DNA of 9,691 nucleotides from an uncultured Bacteroidales bacterium (GCA_937892025.1 CALAVA010000084.1:1-9691); one strand, 5' to 3'; positions 1-7,808 are shown, counted from the first letter of the stretch. Made by a program: numbers and translations. Notes: generated by a model not told the origin, from the letters alone.

Positions 1-3000
1 GATTCTTGTTGCTAACTTTCACTTTTACGCTAAATCTATCTCCGATATGGCTACAATTGCCATCATTGCTTGGAACAAGAATGCCATCTACAAGCAAGTC
101 GTTCAAGTCTATACATTCATTGAGAACCGATTGGAATACCAATGTGGTATTACACATTGGTGTAACATAAACGGCAACGTTGTATTGTTCATCATTTGGA
201 ACGGTATAAGTGTCTTTAAATGTATGAACGATATTTGCATTGACTTGCAATGTACCGAATATAGTGTCATCAAGTGTTTCAACCACACTTCCTGTTGAAT
301 TGGAAACTTCTAATTTTAAGATTAAATCTTCCATTTTCATATTTCCAGAATTGGTAATATCAACAACTTGAGCAATTTGACTACCTATGATAACGCAATT
401 TGATGGGCTTGTTGTTTGTTGTGCAGCCACCGTCAATTCTGGCTTGATAGTGAAAGATTTAGACAAAGTGTCATTGGCAGAATTTCCATCTATAGAAGGA
501 ACTATTTTTGCCTTAATAGTATAGGTGCCATTAGGCAAAGACAAGGCTCTTGCGATATCAAAAGTATCTTTTTCAAAGGCGAGAATATGTCCACTTGTCA
601 GCGGATAGGTGAATGAGCGTGTCATATCTCCTGTAATTTCCACTTGCAATTCTGTCGGATAAACGGAAAAATCTACAGATTGTGAATTAACATTTTCTAA
701 GACTACTGATAAATCCGTATTGGTATTGCAAACGGTGATGGAGTCTATCAAGATGTCAGCCACTGCCAAATCTTGTTTAGCAATAATACGAATTCTATCT
801 ATATATTGTTTTCCATCATATTGAGCCAATGACATTCTCATAGCGTCAAAAATAAGGATTACACAAGAAGAACCTATTGCAGAATCTAATGCAGCCGTAT
901 ATTGTTTCCAGCCATAATCGGTGCCATTATTTTTCTGTAAATTGAACAAAGAAACATAAGAGACACCACCATTTACGGTGTAAGCAACATTGGTAACATC
1001 ATTACCTGCAGTTGCACTAGAATCATGCCAATACCAGAAATCCAAAACGGGTTCTGCTGTATTGGTGAAATTCAACTGACGGGTAAACAATTTACTTTCT
1101 GCACCACGTGTTCCATCAAATCCCAACATAGCGTTGCCATATTGCGGAATAATAGCACCTGTGCTATCTTGCGTAATTTCCCAACCTGTAGCGGTATTAT
1201 TATCTCTTACGTGCATAGATTCTGGGAATCCGTTGGAGAAATTTTCATCCAAAGGCAACATCCAACGTGTTGGACCATAGGTCATCGTCAAAGAATCATC
1301 GCTATAAATTGTATCAACACTACAAGATACCGAAGCGGTCAAAGACAATACACCACCCATATCTACATTGAGCATGTTGGTTATTTCAATGGTGTCTATG
1401 ACAAATGGATTGAATACACCCGTGTTTAATACAGTATCTATTACAAGTGAATTTGCTCCAGAAACCTGAAGTGTTAGTTTCATAGACGTTTGTGTCAAAT
1501 CTATTACAGAAGTACCCGCATTGGTAACGGCAACTTTTACAGAGACATAGTTTGGAGCACACAATTCACTTGAACTTATAATACCTACAGGTTCTACAAA
1601 TTCTGTTATAGCCAAATCTGGCCCTTGATTATTAATAAGTGGAGTATAAGCACCTGCTGGTGTTCTATCCCAACGCTTGGTGCCATTTATATCTTCGTTT
1701 ACACCACAATTGGGTAACATCAAATCAAGATAATTACTTATATCTGCATTTACAGAAGAGTCTTTGAGCATAGGCATTACACTAAACGAATTGGTATCCT
1801 GCAAACTTACTGCACGCCAATCCGCTAAAGTTGCTTTGGCATTGCTTACATAGCCAATATATGATCCAACGCTATAATAATCATTATAATCCAAGGTTAC
1901 ATGATATGTTTGTTTTACATAATTGGCATTACTTGCATGAATGGCATAATTGCCACCACTTGTAGTACTTGCTGTTGCCGTAGAACCTGCATAGAAAATA
2001 TTGTTCTTTATAATAGTATTCCCTATTGAAATACTATAATTTCCTATACTTAATGCTTTACAAGCACCCGTTCCCATAGCACGATAAACCGTATTATGGA
2101 ATATATTTGCATAATTATAAGATGTATATATTCCTGTAAATGAACCATTACCAAATCTACGGATTTCATTATTGGCAACCAAAGCATTGGTAGTTGCTCC
2201 CGTATTGCCGGTATGATTCAAATAAGTCAAATACAAACCACCATTAACATTAGAATTATGACTGAAAAACATCTTGTTGTTAACTATACCACTATCTACT
2301 TTCATATTGTTAGCCATATAGATACCATATTGGGATGAGGCTCTTGTATTGGTGATTTCATTGTTGGCAACCCAATCAAATTTACCAAAAGAATATACAT
2401 ATATACCAAAAGAATAGAAATTGTTCATCTTGTTATTCATTATGGTAAATCTGCTTGGATTGGCTTTCAATGTAGCCGCATTGGAGTTTGGCGTATGGAA
2501 ATAAACACCTGCATAACCATAGTTCATGGTATTGTTCAAGATACGCAAGTCGCCCCATGCCAAAGTTCTTCCTGTTTTTACTTTTTCGTCATTACCATTA
2601 AAACGAATAGCAGAAGAAGAATTATTGGTATTGGTGGTATGCATATTAAATACGCAACCATTAATCTCTATATTGTAGCAAGGTCTGAAGAAGTTTATAC
2701 CTGCTCCCGTACCAGCAGAAGCATTGATGGTTACATCGGTAATATAAACATTTCTATTGCTATCCAATTCAAACACATTATCATTGTGAGCAAATGTTAC
2801 TGAGGCTGCATCGTTGTTTTTGGAAGTAATTATCAAAGTATCTGCAGCAGTTAATACTTCTGTTAGATAAGAAATATTATTAGCACCATTGTAAGTACCT
2901 GCTTCCATTTCTACTCTGAATGTACCATGTGTATCAACACCGCAGAATTGCAAAATACGCAAGAATTGGTCTAATGTGCTATAATCTGCATTTGCAGAAG

Positions 3001-6000
3001 CACCTATAGTATAAGTACGTGCCGACAAGCCACCGTTACAAGGAACAACAATTATATCCAAAGTATCATCGGTGGTTACAGGGTCTATTTGTCCATTGGG
3101 ATTAGCAACCCATACCTTTATATTATACACATCTCCAATAACAGCATTGAATGTACCCAAAGCGACCGTATCGCTAAATCCCCATGCCAAACCTTTGGTA
3201 TAGTTATAAGAAATAGGTGTACCGCCATTGATAGAATAATAAATGGTACAATTCATATCGTTGCTACCTTTATTGCGAATAATCACAGAAATAGGCGTAT
3301 TACCTGCGGAAATCGATTGATTGTTTATGGGTGTAACAATTTCTTCCAAAGCAACTGAATTAGAGTCCCATTGTACATTCTTTATCATTTCAAATTTTGC
3401 CATTGGCCAATAGTTGTCGTCTCCATTACAATCATTAGGAAAATTATCGTCTGCATAAGAACTATTGGCTAAATCCCATACATTGGTAGCATACCAGTCT
3501 GTCCCACCCCAATAAGACATATCAGCACCTGCTTCGCTATTCCAATATACTAACAAACCCATACCTTGAGGCAAAACAAACTCGCTGTCCAAATTTACCT
3601 CAAACCATTGGTCTTGCAACAATCCACCTGGAATACTACCTGTCCATACCAAAGAGGCACCTTCTGCAAGTGGGTCTCTATAGCAATAATCTCCAATCAT
3701 TGTTGAATCTACTGCCTTGAAATAACAAGTCTGATTGGGCCAAGGATATTGTAAATCTGAATTTCTACGTGTTTTGAATGCTATCTGTTTTATAACAGCA
3801 CTGCCTGAGGCTGAACCCATATAACTTGCCGGATACAATATTCTTGACCAAGAATAATAGTATGTTGTATTGGAAGGTAATTGCTGCCAACCCGTACCAT
3901 CACTCGTATCTCCCACAACTTGAATATGAAAAGTTCTCATTGGGTCTATATAATATGTCTTCATATTAGACGCTCTATTGCCCATATAATCCATAGTTGC
4001 AACTTCATAATCTACATCTGATGTATAATACAAGTTTGGAATAGTGCCTGCATAAATATCACCGCCTATATTTGTCATCAAAACACTATCTTGTACATCT
4101 ACGGTACTGTTTCTTTTGGCAGTGTAAAATACTTTAACATTAGAAACAGGTCTGTTTGACAAAGATTTTACTTGTGCTATAACTTCAAATGGACCGGTAG
4201 AAAATACTGTATCATCGACAACCTTTTGCCAATAGATAACAATATCGCTTGTGCCATATACATAAGCGGTCAAAGTATCTTTAATCACGGATAGTGCATT
4301 ACCATTGACAGCATTTATCCATACTTCAATGGTATCATAACCATTATATTTAGGAGCATACGTACCCACGTTGCAAGCACCTATCATGTCGGCAGTGATA
4401 TTGCCTGTCCATGTTACATTGTTGCTTTGCGTAACACCATTGAGGCTCCAACCAAACTCAGCAGATGTCAAATCATAAAAACCAATATTCTTCATATTGA
4501 CACCAAACGATTGCGAAGGATTGCTTGCTGAAACAGCAATAGTATCTGCTATGGTTAGACTTTTCAAAAGACCTGAAGTGCTATCTACTGTATTGTCATA
4601 AAAAAATCTGGTATTAGGTCTTTGATCACTATATTGACCATTATATTCATAGGGAGAATATATCAAAGGGTCATCTTTATACTCATATATTGGACGCAAA
4701 TTTCCACTTACTGAATGTGCATACCAATCTGCTGGGTCCTTCCAATAACCGGGTTTAGCATCAACATAGACCACAAGACCATAACCTGCAGGTATTTCAA
4801 AAGCACTATCTAAAGTTATATCCACCCAATCATCGTCTTCTGTGGTAACTGTACCCTGCCAAACTAAGGTCGCCCCATCAACAAGGGGGTCTATATAAGA
4901 GGTTACAGCATAATTGATATCAGTATTTTCAGGAACTTTTGTATCTTTGGTCAATTTAAAATAGATAGAAACGCTATCTATAGTAGAAATATCTGAACTA
5001 CTGCTTTTCCATGCAATATGAGTGATATTACCTTCTGCTAACTCTGTAGGCAAATACAAAGTTCTTGACCATGAATCTTCATAATAAGGCGTAAACGGAA
5101 TCTCATCTTTTGTAGTGACTATATTGGTGTCCCCCACATAATGATAGAAAGTAAATGCTTTTTGAGAGGTAAATGGATTGGCAGTAACTGAATCGGTATT
5201 TCCATTTGCATCTTTACCTATAATTTTATATTGTATGGTTGTACCATATCTATAAGCAGGGATAGTAGCCGTCCACATAGAGTCGGCTTCGTAGGCTGTC
5301 ATGGCTACAGAGTCTTGTATGGTACCCAAACTATTGGGAAGAGTAGCTGTCCAATACAATTTTGGAGTAACTATTTGTGCTGCAGTGCGTGCGGCCACCT
5401 TAGCATTCACTACGTAGGGACCTACAGACAAAACAGTACTCGGATAAATATTTATCAATTCCACAACAGGTGGTTTAATCTCAAAGATAGAAGCACGCAC
5501 TAAAAAAGCGTCTATCAACCAACCATAATTAACCCATGTGGCAGCGGTAGCAGTCCGCTTCAATACAAATCTAAATTGGGCTTTATCGTATGAAACTTCA
5601 TTGGTTACATCAAACAATTCTGTCTTCCACCATGTGCTGTTTACGGGAATAGCGAGGCTATCTGCAGCATTCCAAATGGCATAAGAATTGGCATTAAAAC
5701 CTGTCGTGCCGTAATTTCTACTCGTGCCTTGATAAGCACTTGCCGGAATATCCTTCCATTGCCCATAGGTACCCATGGCGTCCAAACGATATTGAACCTT
5801 ACATTCGTCCAATACAGACACCTTACAAATGTGAGCAAAAGACATCTCTACCCAACCATAATTGGTAAAGTCATAAATAGGACTTGTCAAAACAATGGAA
5901 TCTCCTGTAAAAATGGGAACTGTTCCCCAAATGGACTGTGTTCCATCATAATGATAAGTGGTGTCTAATGTCCATGTCACTCCATTCATACCTGAAACAG

Positions 6001-6109
6001 AAAACGTGTGCGTTGTTCTGTCAAAACTTTCTGAGGCAATTGACACTATTTGGGCTCGCCCCACCAAAAATAGTAGCAATAAACTACCTAATAAAACTAA
6101 TTTTTTCAT
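1..6109 (-). CDS. Giant secreted multidomain surface protein (3' end outside window)
   Basis: One frame stays open from the ATG at 6107-6109 to the window edge, giving at least 2036 residues. Anchors checked along its length are all in frame. Residues 1-19 form a signal peptide (MKK, a leucine-rich core, then VGRA before Q20) with no lipobox cysteine, so export across the inner membrane by Sec is expected. Residues about 20-210 form a jelly-roll-like beta domain. Two tandem three-domain units follow at 212-621 and 622-1030. A right-handed beta-helix spans about 1031-1495. After it come a CARDB-like domain (1498-1610), a cleaved-adhesin/MAM-like domain (1613-1775, beginning near DENFSNGFP), and further CARDB-like domains from 1780 and 1891, with another starting near 2000. 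Such architectures are typical of Bacteroidota type IX cargo, but the sorting domain is not in view. A surface adhesin or glycan-binding role is inference. No catalytic residues are recognised. The gene has its own promoter region and does not look co-transcribed with fic. Confidence 0.93.
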   Translation of the reverse strand, partial: MKKLVLLGSLLLLFLVGRAQIVSIASESFDRTTHTFSVSGMNGVTWTLDTTYHYDGTQSIWGTVPIFTGDSIVLTSPIYDFTNYGWVEMSFAHICKVSVLDECKVQYRLDAMGTYGQWKDIPASAYQGTSRNYGTTGFNANSYAIWNAADSLAIPVNSTWWKTELFDVTNEVSYDKAQFRFVLKRTATAATWVNYGWLIDAFLVRASIFEIKPPVVELINIYPSTVLSVGPYVVNAKVAARTAAQIVTPKLYWTATLPNSLGTIQDSVAMTAYEADSMWTATIPAYRYGTTIQYKIIGKDANGNTDSVTANPFTSQKAFTFYHYVGDTNIVTTKDEIPFTPYYEDSWSRTLYLPTELAEGNITHIAWKSSSSDISTIDSVSIYFKLTKDTKVPENTDINYAVTSYIDPLVDGATLVWQGTVTTEDDDWVDITLDSAFEIPAGYGLVVYVDAKPGYWKDPADWYAHSVSGNLRPIYEYKDDPLIYSPYEYNGQYSDQRPNTRFFYDNTVDSTSGLLKSLTIADTIAVSASNPSQSFGVNMKNIGFYDLTSAEFGWSLNGVTQSNNVTWTGNITADMIGACNVGTYAPKYNGYDTIEVWINAVNGNALSVIKDTLTAYVYGTSDIVIYWQKVVDDTVFSTGPFEVIAQVKSLSNRPVSNVKVFYTAKRNSTVDVQDSVLMTNIGGDIYAGTIPNLYYTSDVDYEVATMDYMGNRASNMKTYYIDPMRTFHIQVVGDTSDGTGWQQLPSNTTYYYSWSRILYPASYMGSASGSAVIKQIAFKTRRNSDLQYPWPNQTCYFKAVDSTMIGDYCYRDPLAEGASLVWTGSIPGGLLQDQWFEVNLDSEFVLPQGMGLLVYWNSEAGADMSYWGGTDWYATNVWDLANSSYADDNFPNDCNGDDNYWPMAKFEMIKNVQWDSNSVALEEIVTPINNQSISAGNTPISVIIRNKGSNDMNCTIYYSINGGTPISYNYTKGLAWGFSDTVALGTFNAVIGDVYNIKVWVANPNGQIDPVTTDDTLDIIVVPCNGGLSARTYTIGASANADYSTLDQFLRILQFCGVDTHGTFRVEMEAGTYNGANNISYLTEVLTAADTLIITSKNNDAASVTFAHNDNVFELDSNRNVYITDVTINASAGTGAGINFFRPCYNIEINGCVFNMHTTNTNNSSSAIRFNGNDEKVKTGRTLAWGDLRILNNTMNYGYAGVYFHTPNSNAATLKANPSRFTIMNNKMNNFYSFGIYVYSFGKFDWVANNEITNTRASSQYGIYMANNMKVDSGIVNNKMFFSHNSNVNGGLYLTYLNHTGNTGATTNALVANNEIRRFGNGSFTGIYTSYNYANIFHNTVYRAMGTGACKALSIGNYSISIGNTIIKNNIFYAGSTATASTTSGGNYAIHASNANYVKQTYHVTLDYNDYYSVGSYIGYVSNAKATLADWRAVSLQDTNSFSVMPMLKDSSVNADISNYLDLMLPNCGVNEDINGTKRWDRTPAGAYTPLINNQGPDLAITEFVEPVGIISSSELCAPNYVSVKVAVTNAGTSVIDLTQTSMKLTLQVSGANSLVIDTVLNTGVFNPFVIDTIEITNMLNVDMGGVLSLTASVSCSVDTIYSDDSLTMTYGPTRWMLPLDENFSNGFPESMHVRDNNTATGWEITQDSTGAIIPQYGNAMLGFDGTRGAESKLFTRQLNFTNTAEPVLDFWYWHDSSATAGNDVTNVAYTVNGGVSYVSLFNLQKNNGTDYGWKQYTAALDSAIGSSCVILIFDAMRMSLAQYDGKQYIDRIRIIAKQDLAVADILIDSITVCNTNTDLSVVLENVNSQSVDFSVYPTELQVEITGDMTRSFTYPLTSGHILAFEKDTFDIARALSLPNGTYTIKAKIVPSIDGNSANDTLSKSFTIKPELTVAAQQTTSPSNCVIIGSQIAQVVDITNSGNMKMEDLILKLEVSNSTGSVVETLDDTIFGTLQVNANIVHTFKDTYTVPNDEQYNVAVYVTPMCNTTLVFQSVLNECIDLNDLLVDGILVPSNDGNCSHIGDRFSVKVKVSNKN
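1625..3019 (-). other. Right-handed parallel beta-helix region of the giant protein
   Basis: This is residues about 1031-1495. It opens with TYTIG, then ADYSTLDQFLRIL and VEMEAGTYNG, the usual opening of Bacteroidota parallel beta-helix (PbH1-type) regions. Repeated Asn-rich coils follow, such as NNTMNYGYAGVYF, NNKMNNFYSFGIYVY, NNEITNTRASSQYGIYM, NNKMFF and NNEIRRFGNG, each roughly 20-25 residues apart. Known beta-helices of this kind include polysaccharide lyases and hydrolases as well as adhesins. I cannot pick out a catalytic triad of acidic residues, so an enzyme role is not supported. Confidence 0.75.
3020..4246 (-). repeat. Second copy of the ~410-residue tandem domain unit
   Basis: This is residues 622-1030 of the giant protein. 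It repeats the order of the first unit: an Ig-like domain (from DIVIYWQ), a beta-sandwich module (753-875) with SWSRILYP, DPLAEGASLVWTG, PQGMGLLVYWN and DWYAT, and then a CARDB-like domain ending at VVPCNGG. Both units contain a matching strand near their start, DSVAMT in unit 1 and DSVLMT in unit 2. Following the module is an Asp/Asn-rich stretch (DNFPNDCNGDDN) that could bind calcium; this is a guess. Confidence 0.75.
4247..5476 (-). repeat. First copy of a ~410-residue tandem domain unit in the giant protein
   Basis: This is residues 212-621 of the giant protein. The order is an Ig-like beta domain (from PPVVELI to about 320), a beta-sandwich module (346-465), and a CARDB-like domain ending near 620. 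The module has recognisable anchors: SWSRTLYLP, DPLVDGATLVWQG, a proline-glycine-rich PAGYGLVVYVD strand, and DWYAH. The same anchors recur in the same order in the next 409 residues. The similarity is clear in protein but diverged, so the duplication is old. Domain family names are inferred from fold pattern only. Confidence 0.75.
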
Positions 6110-6156
6110 TTGTATAAAAATTTTATAACACCTACTCTAATGCGGATTTTCGGCTT

Positions 6157-6163
6157 CCTCCTT
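6157..6163 (-). promoter_or_regulatory. Orphan Shine-Dalgarno-like AAGGAGG in the leader of the giant gene
   Basis: On the minus strand the sequence AAGGAGG lies 47 bases before the ATG of the giant gene. That is too far to serve that start. No ATG, GTG or TTG follows it at the usual 5-10 base distance. The ATG itself is preceded only by AT-rich sequence, which is normal for Bacteroidota. It is likely chance or a leader element. Confidence 0.25.
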
Positions 6164-6191
6164 ATTTATTAATTCACTTTTTTTGAATTTG

Positions 6192-6199
6192 CAAATATA
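6192..6199 (-). promoter_or_regulatory. Putative Bacteroidota -7 box for the giant surface protein gene
   Basis: The minus strand reads TATATTTG, a full match to the Bacteroidota housekeeping -7 consensus TAnnTTTG. It lies 82 bases before the start codon, so the transcript would carry an untranslated leader of roughly 75 bases. A TTTG is present upstream, but only 14 bases away rather than the usual 19-21, so the -33 element is weak or missing. Confidence 0.5.
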
Positions 6200-6257
6200 C
6201 AACTTTTTTTATACAAATTTCACTATATAGATTCAACCAACAAAGAAATAAAAAGTA

Positions 6258-6381
6258 ACCTCTAATTTTTAGTTTGATACTGCGTAATACAAACGTGCTT
6301 ATATTATATTTAATTGATTTACAATATATTAAAATTTATAATTATTGACAATAAGATTTTTCAAGGTTATTTTTAGAGGTT
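6258..6381. repeat. 124-bp MITE-like repeat, copy 1
   Basis: This AT-rich element is repeated in direct orientation at 7667-7790. The two copies differ at three positions only (6311, 6322 and 6355), all transitions. The ends carry inverted repeats, ACCTCTAA on the left and TTAGAGGT on the right. In this copy the match extends one base outward, to AACCTCTAA and TTAGAGGTT. An internal hairpin with GTTTG/CAAAC arms (6272-6294) has TACGCAGTA at its tip. It has no coding capacity and no target-site duplication that I can see. It lies in the gap between fic and the giant gene. It could be a small non-autonomous transposable element or an intergenic regulatory repeat. Confidence 0.85.
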
Positions 6382-6422
6382 GCTATATGTGGTTTATTGA
6401 TAATCTTTTGTGTTATTTTGTA

Positions 6423-6446
6423 ATTTTACGTTTTGGGTCGTAAAAT
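6423..6446 (-). terminator. Hairpin at the 3' end of fic, possible terminator
   Basis: A perfect 8-bp stem (ATTTTACG with CGTAAAAT) encloses an 8-base loop and touches the last base of the fic TGA stop codon. The stem is AT-rich and no run of T follows it on the minus strand, so it is a weak candidate for an intrinsic terminator. An mRNA-end stabilising role is equally possible. Confidence 0.35.
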
Positions 6447-7480
6447 CAAAAATATTCTCTAACGGCAAATTCAAATTGAGAAATAAATATTTGCTTAAAG
6501 GCATATAAATTGTTTTGTTCGTAAAAAATCAGCATTGCCTTTTTGTAGTCAATGGAATCTACCGTGCGGAAAGAAATAGGGCAATAGTGGTATGCAATCA
6601 GCAAAGCATTGCTTGTAATACGTGCCGTTCGTTTGTTGCCGTCAATAAAAGGTTGTATATAACTGATTAACAACAAGGCGATCAGGGCTTTTTCAAATAC
6701 ATTTTTTTTGTTGTTAATCAAGTAGCAGGTATCCTCTATGGCTTCACGAATCTGAAACTCATTATCCAAAGGATGATAGTTGGTTCCTGTTATTCCCACA
6801 CGTCTGTGCCGCAAGCCTTTTTCGATAGACAAATCTTTGACTAATAGAGCATGAATGTCTTCAATGGAGCGAATGGATATTTGTTGCATATATTCGGGAT
6901 TGTCCAACACAAATCGTAGAGTATCTTTGTGGTTGAGTAGCATTATTGCTTCTTCTTTGGTTTTGCCGTCAGCCGTTTTGCTCTCGCGAAACAAGCGTTC
7001 TGTTTCCAAAAGAGAGTAGGTGTTGCCTTCTATTTGAGAAGATTTCCAACTAAGGTCAATACCCAATCGTTCCATTTCTTTGCGATATTCATTTTCTGTC
7101 ATATTTGTAATATGAGAGCAAAATTCATTTTGTAGGTTTTGCAGACGCTTTAATTCTTCTTGTGTAAACAAATCCACTGTCGGAAGTTGTTGTTTGATAA
7201 GGTCAAAATTGAATATGGTTTGTACTTGTCGTTCATCAATATCGTTGATAAAATAAGTGTCAAGATTAAGTGGCATCAGCAAATGTGCTTTGTTTGACAA
7301 AGAATATCGAGTTGCACGGGCTTTGCCATCTACGATAATATCATCGTTGGCAATGCCTGTAGAGATGAGCCGTTTGAGAGTTGCATCGCTTCCTTGAAAG
7401 TTGATGCCATTGCGAATTTCTTCGCGAGAAGAAAGAGGATGATAATGTAAAAATTGCAGTATTTCGCGATGTGTTTTCAT
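6446..7480 (-). CDS. Fic-domain protein with winged helix; catalytic His replaced by Gln
   Basis: The 344-residue protein has an N-terminal winged-helix-like domain (about 1-62), a linker, and a Fic domain. Fic enzymes usually transfer AMP or another phosphate-containing group to protein side chains. The inhibitory motif SxxxE(G/N) is intact as S147-S-Q-I-E151-G-N, upstream of the core, which places it with class II Fic proteins. The active-site motif reads Q276-P-F-I-D280-G-N282-K283-R284-T-A-R287. Phe, the acidic residue, Asn and both arginines are kept, but the general-base histidine is Gln and the usual second Gly is Lys, as in Doc. Classical AMP transfer may therefore be lost or altered. 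The rest of the fold is well preserved, which argues against simple decay. The start at 7478-7480 leaves a short leader. The gene stands alone, bracketed by 124-bp repeats, with no antitoxin-like partner. It may act as an autoregulator through its winged helix, which is inference. The family call is firm; activity is uncertain. Confidence 0.93.
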   Translation of the reverse strand: MKTHREILQFLHYHPLSSREEIRNGINFQGSDATLKRLISTGIANDDIIVDGKARATRYSLSNKAHLLMPLNLDTYFINDIDERQVQTIFNFDLIKQQLPTVDLFTQEELKRLQNLQNEFCSHITNMTENEYRKEMERLGIDLSWKSSQIEGNTYSLLETERLFRESKTADGKTKEEAIMLLNHKDTLRFVLDNPEYMQQISIRSIEDIHALLVKDLSIEKGLRHRRVGITGTNYHPLDNEFQIREAIEDTCYLINNKKNVFEKALIALLLISYIQPFIDGNKRTARITSNALLIAYHYCPISFRTVDSIDYKKAMLIFYEQNNLYAFKQIFISQFEFAVREYF

Positions 7481-7503
7481 AGAACAAGTATAAAGAATCG
7501 GTG

Positions 7504-7511
7504 CAAAAATA
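7504..7511 (-). promoter_or_regulatory. Putative -7 box of the fic promoter
   Basis: The minus strand reads TATTTTTG, which fits TAnnTTTG, 23 bases before the fic ATG. A TTTG lies upstream at 7536-7539 with a 24-base spacer, longer than the usual 19-21. The transcript would have a short leader of roughly 15-20 bases. Confidence 0.45.
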
Positions 7512-7528
7512 CTATAAATATTTGAATT

Positions 7529-7581
7529 ATCGGCTCAAATTGAGCAGAAAAAATAATTTTTATATCATATTTTGAGCCGAT
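7529..7581. promoter_or_regulatory. Operator-like cluster of TTGAGC half-sites upstream of fic
   Basis: Three copies of the half-site GCTCAA/TTGAGC lie here. Two form a tight palindrome, GCTCAA-A-TTGAGC, at 7533-7545. The third, at 7572-7577, forms an exact 11-bp inverted repeat with the left side (ATCGGCTCAAA at 7529-7539 and TTTGAGCCGAT at 7571-7581). The palindrome overlaps the expected -33 region of the fic promoter, so a bound protein would be placed to repress it. The natural candidate is the winged-helix domain of the Fic protein itself; this is inference. Confidence 0.5.
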
Positions 7582-7666
7582 TTGTGTTTTCTGCACATTC
7601 TCTACAATATCAAAAATATAAGGATAAATCCGCAGGCCTAAAGTTGCGAATATTTTAATTTAAAAT

Positions 7667-7790
7667 ACCTCTAATTTTTAGTTTGATACTGCGTAATACA
7701 AACGTGCTTATATTATATTCAATTGATTTATAATATATTAAAATTTATAATTATTGACAATAAAATTTTTCAAGGTTATTTTTAGAGGTT
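7667..7790. repeat. 124-bp MITE-like repeat, copy 2
   Basis: This is the direct repeat of 6258-6381, offset by exactly 1409 bases, with differences at 7720, 7731 and 7764. The terminal inverted repeat is ACCTCTAA/TTAGAGGT. It lies in the gap between the yfhO stop codon (47 bases away) and the fic promoter region, a position equivalent to that of copy 1 behind fic (64 bases away). The internal GTTTG/CAAAC hairpin is unchanged. No target-site duplication is visible. Confidence 0.85.
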
Positions 7791-7808
7791 CCCTTGAGAA
7801 AAATTATT

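Noticed and set aside
47..5968. Plus-strand reading frames over the first 6 kb (for example 1025-1429, 2495-2803, 3089-3358, 5729-5968) and the minus-strand frame at 5641-5838
   Set aside because: All lie inside the continuous minus-strand frame of the giant protein, have low-complexity Ile/Asn/Cys-rich products with no recognisable domains, and no promoter or start signal.
6345..6374. TTGACA, a 17-base spacer and TATTTT on the plus strand inside the repeat, resembling a sigma-70 promoter
   Set aside because: Bacteroidota housekeeping promoters do not use this consensus, and no plus-strand gene lies downstream.
6446..7480. Fic/Doc toxin-antitoxin pair
   Set aside because: No small antitoxin gene lies next to it, and the inhibitory motif is built into the same protein.
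7630..7648. Possible small hairpin CGCA...TGCG between fic and repeat copy 2
   Set aside because: Only a 4-bp stem with a long loop and no T run; no better than chance.
6258..7790. Composite transposon carrying fic
   Set aside because: The flanking repeats are too short to encode a transposase, no transposase lies between them, and no target-site duplication is seen at the outer ends, so only a passive cassette is supported.
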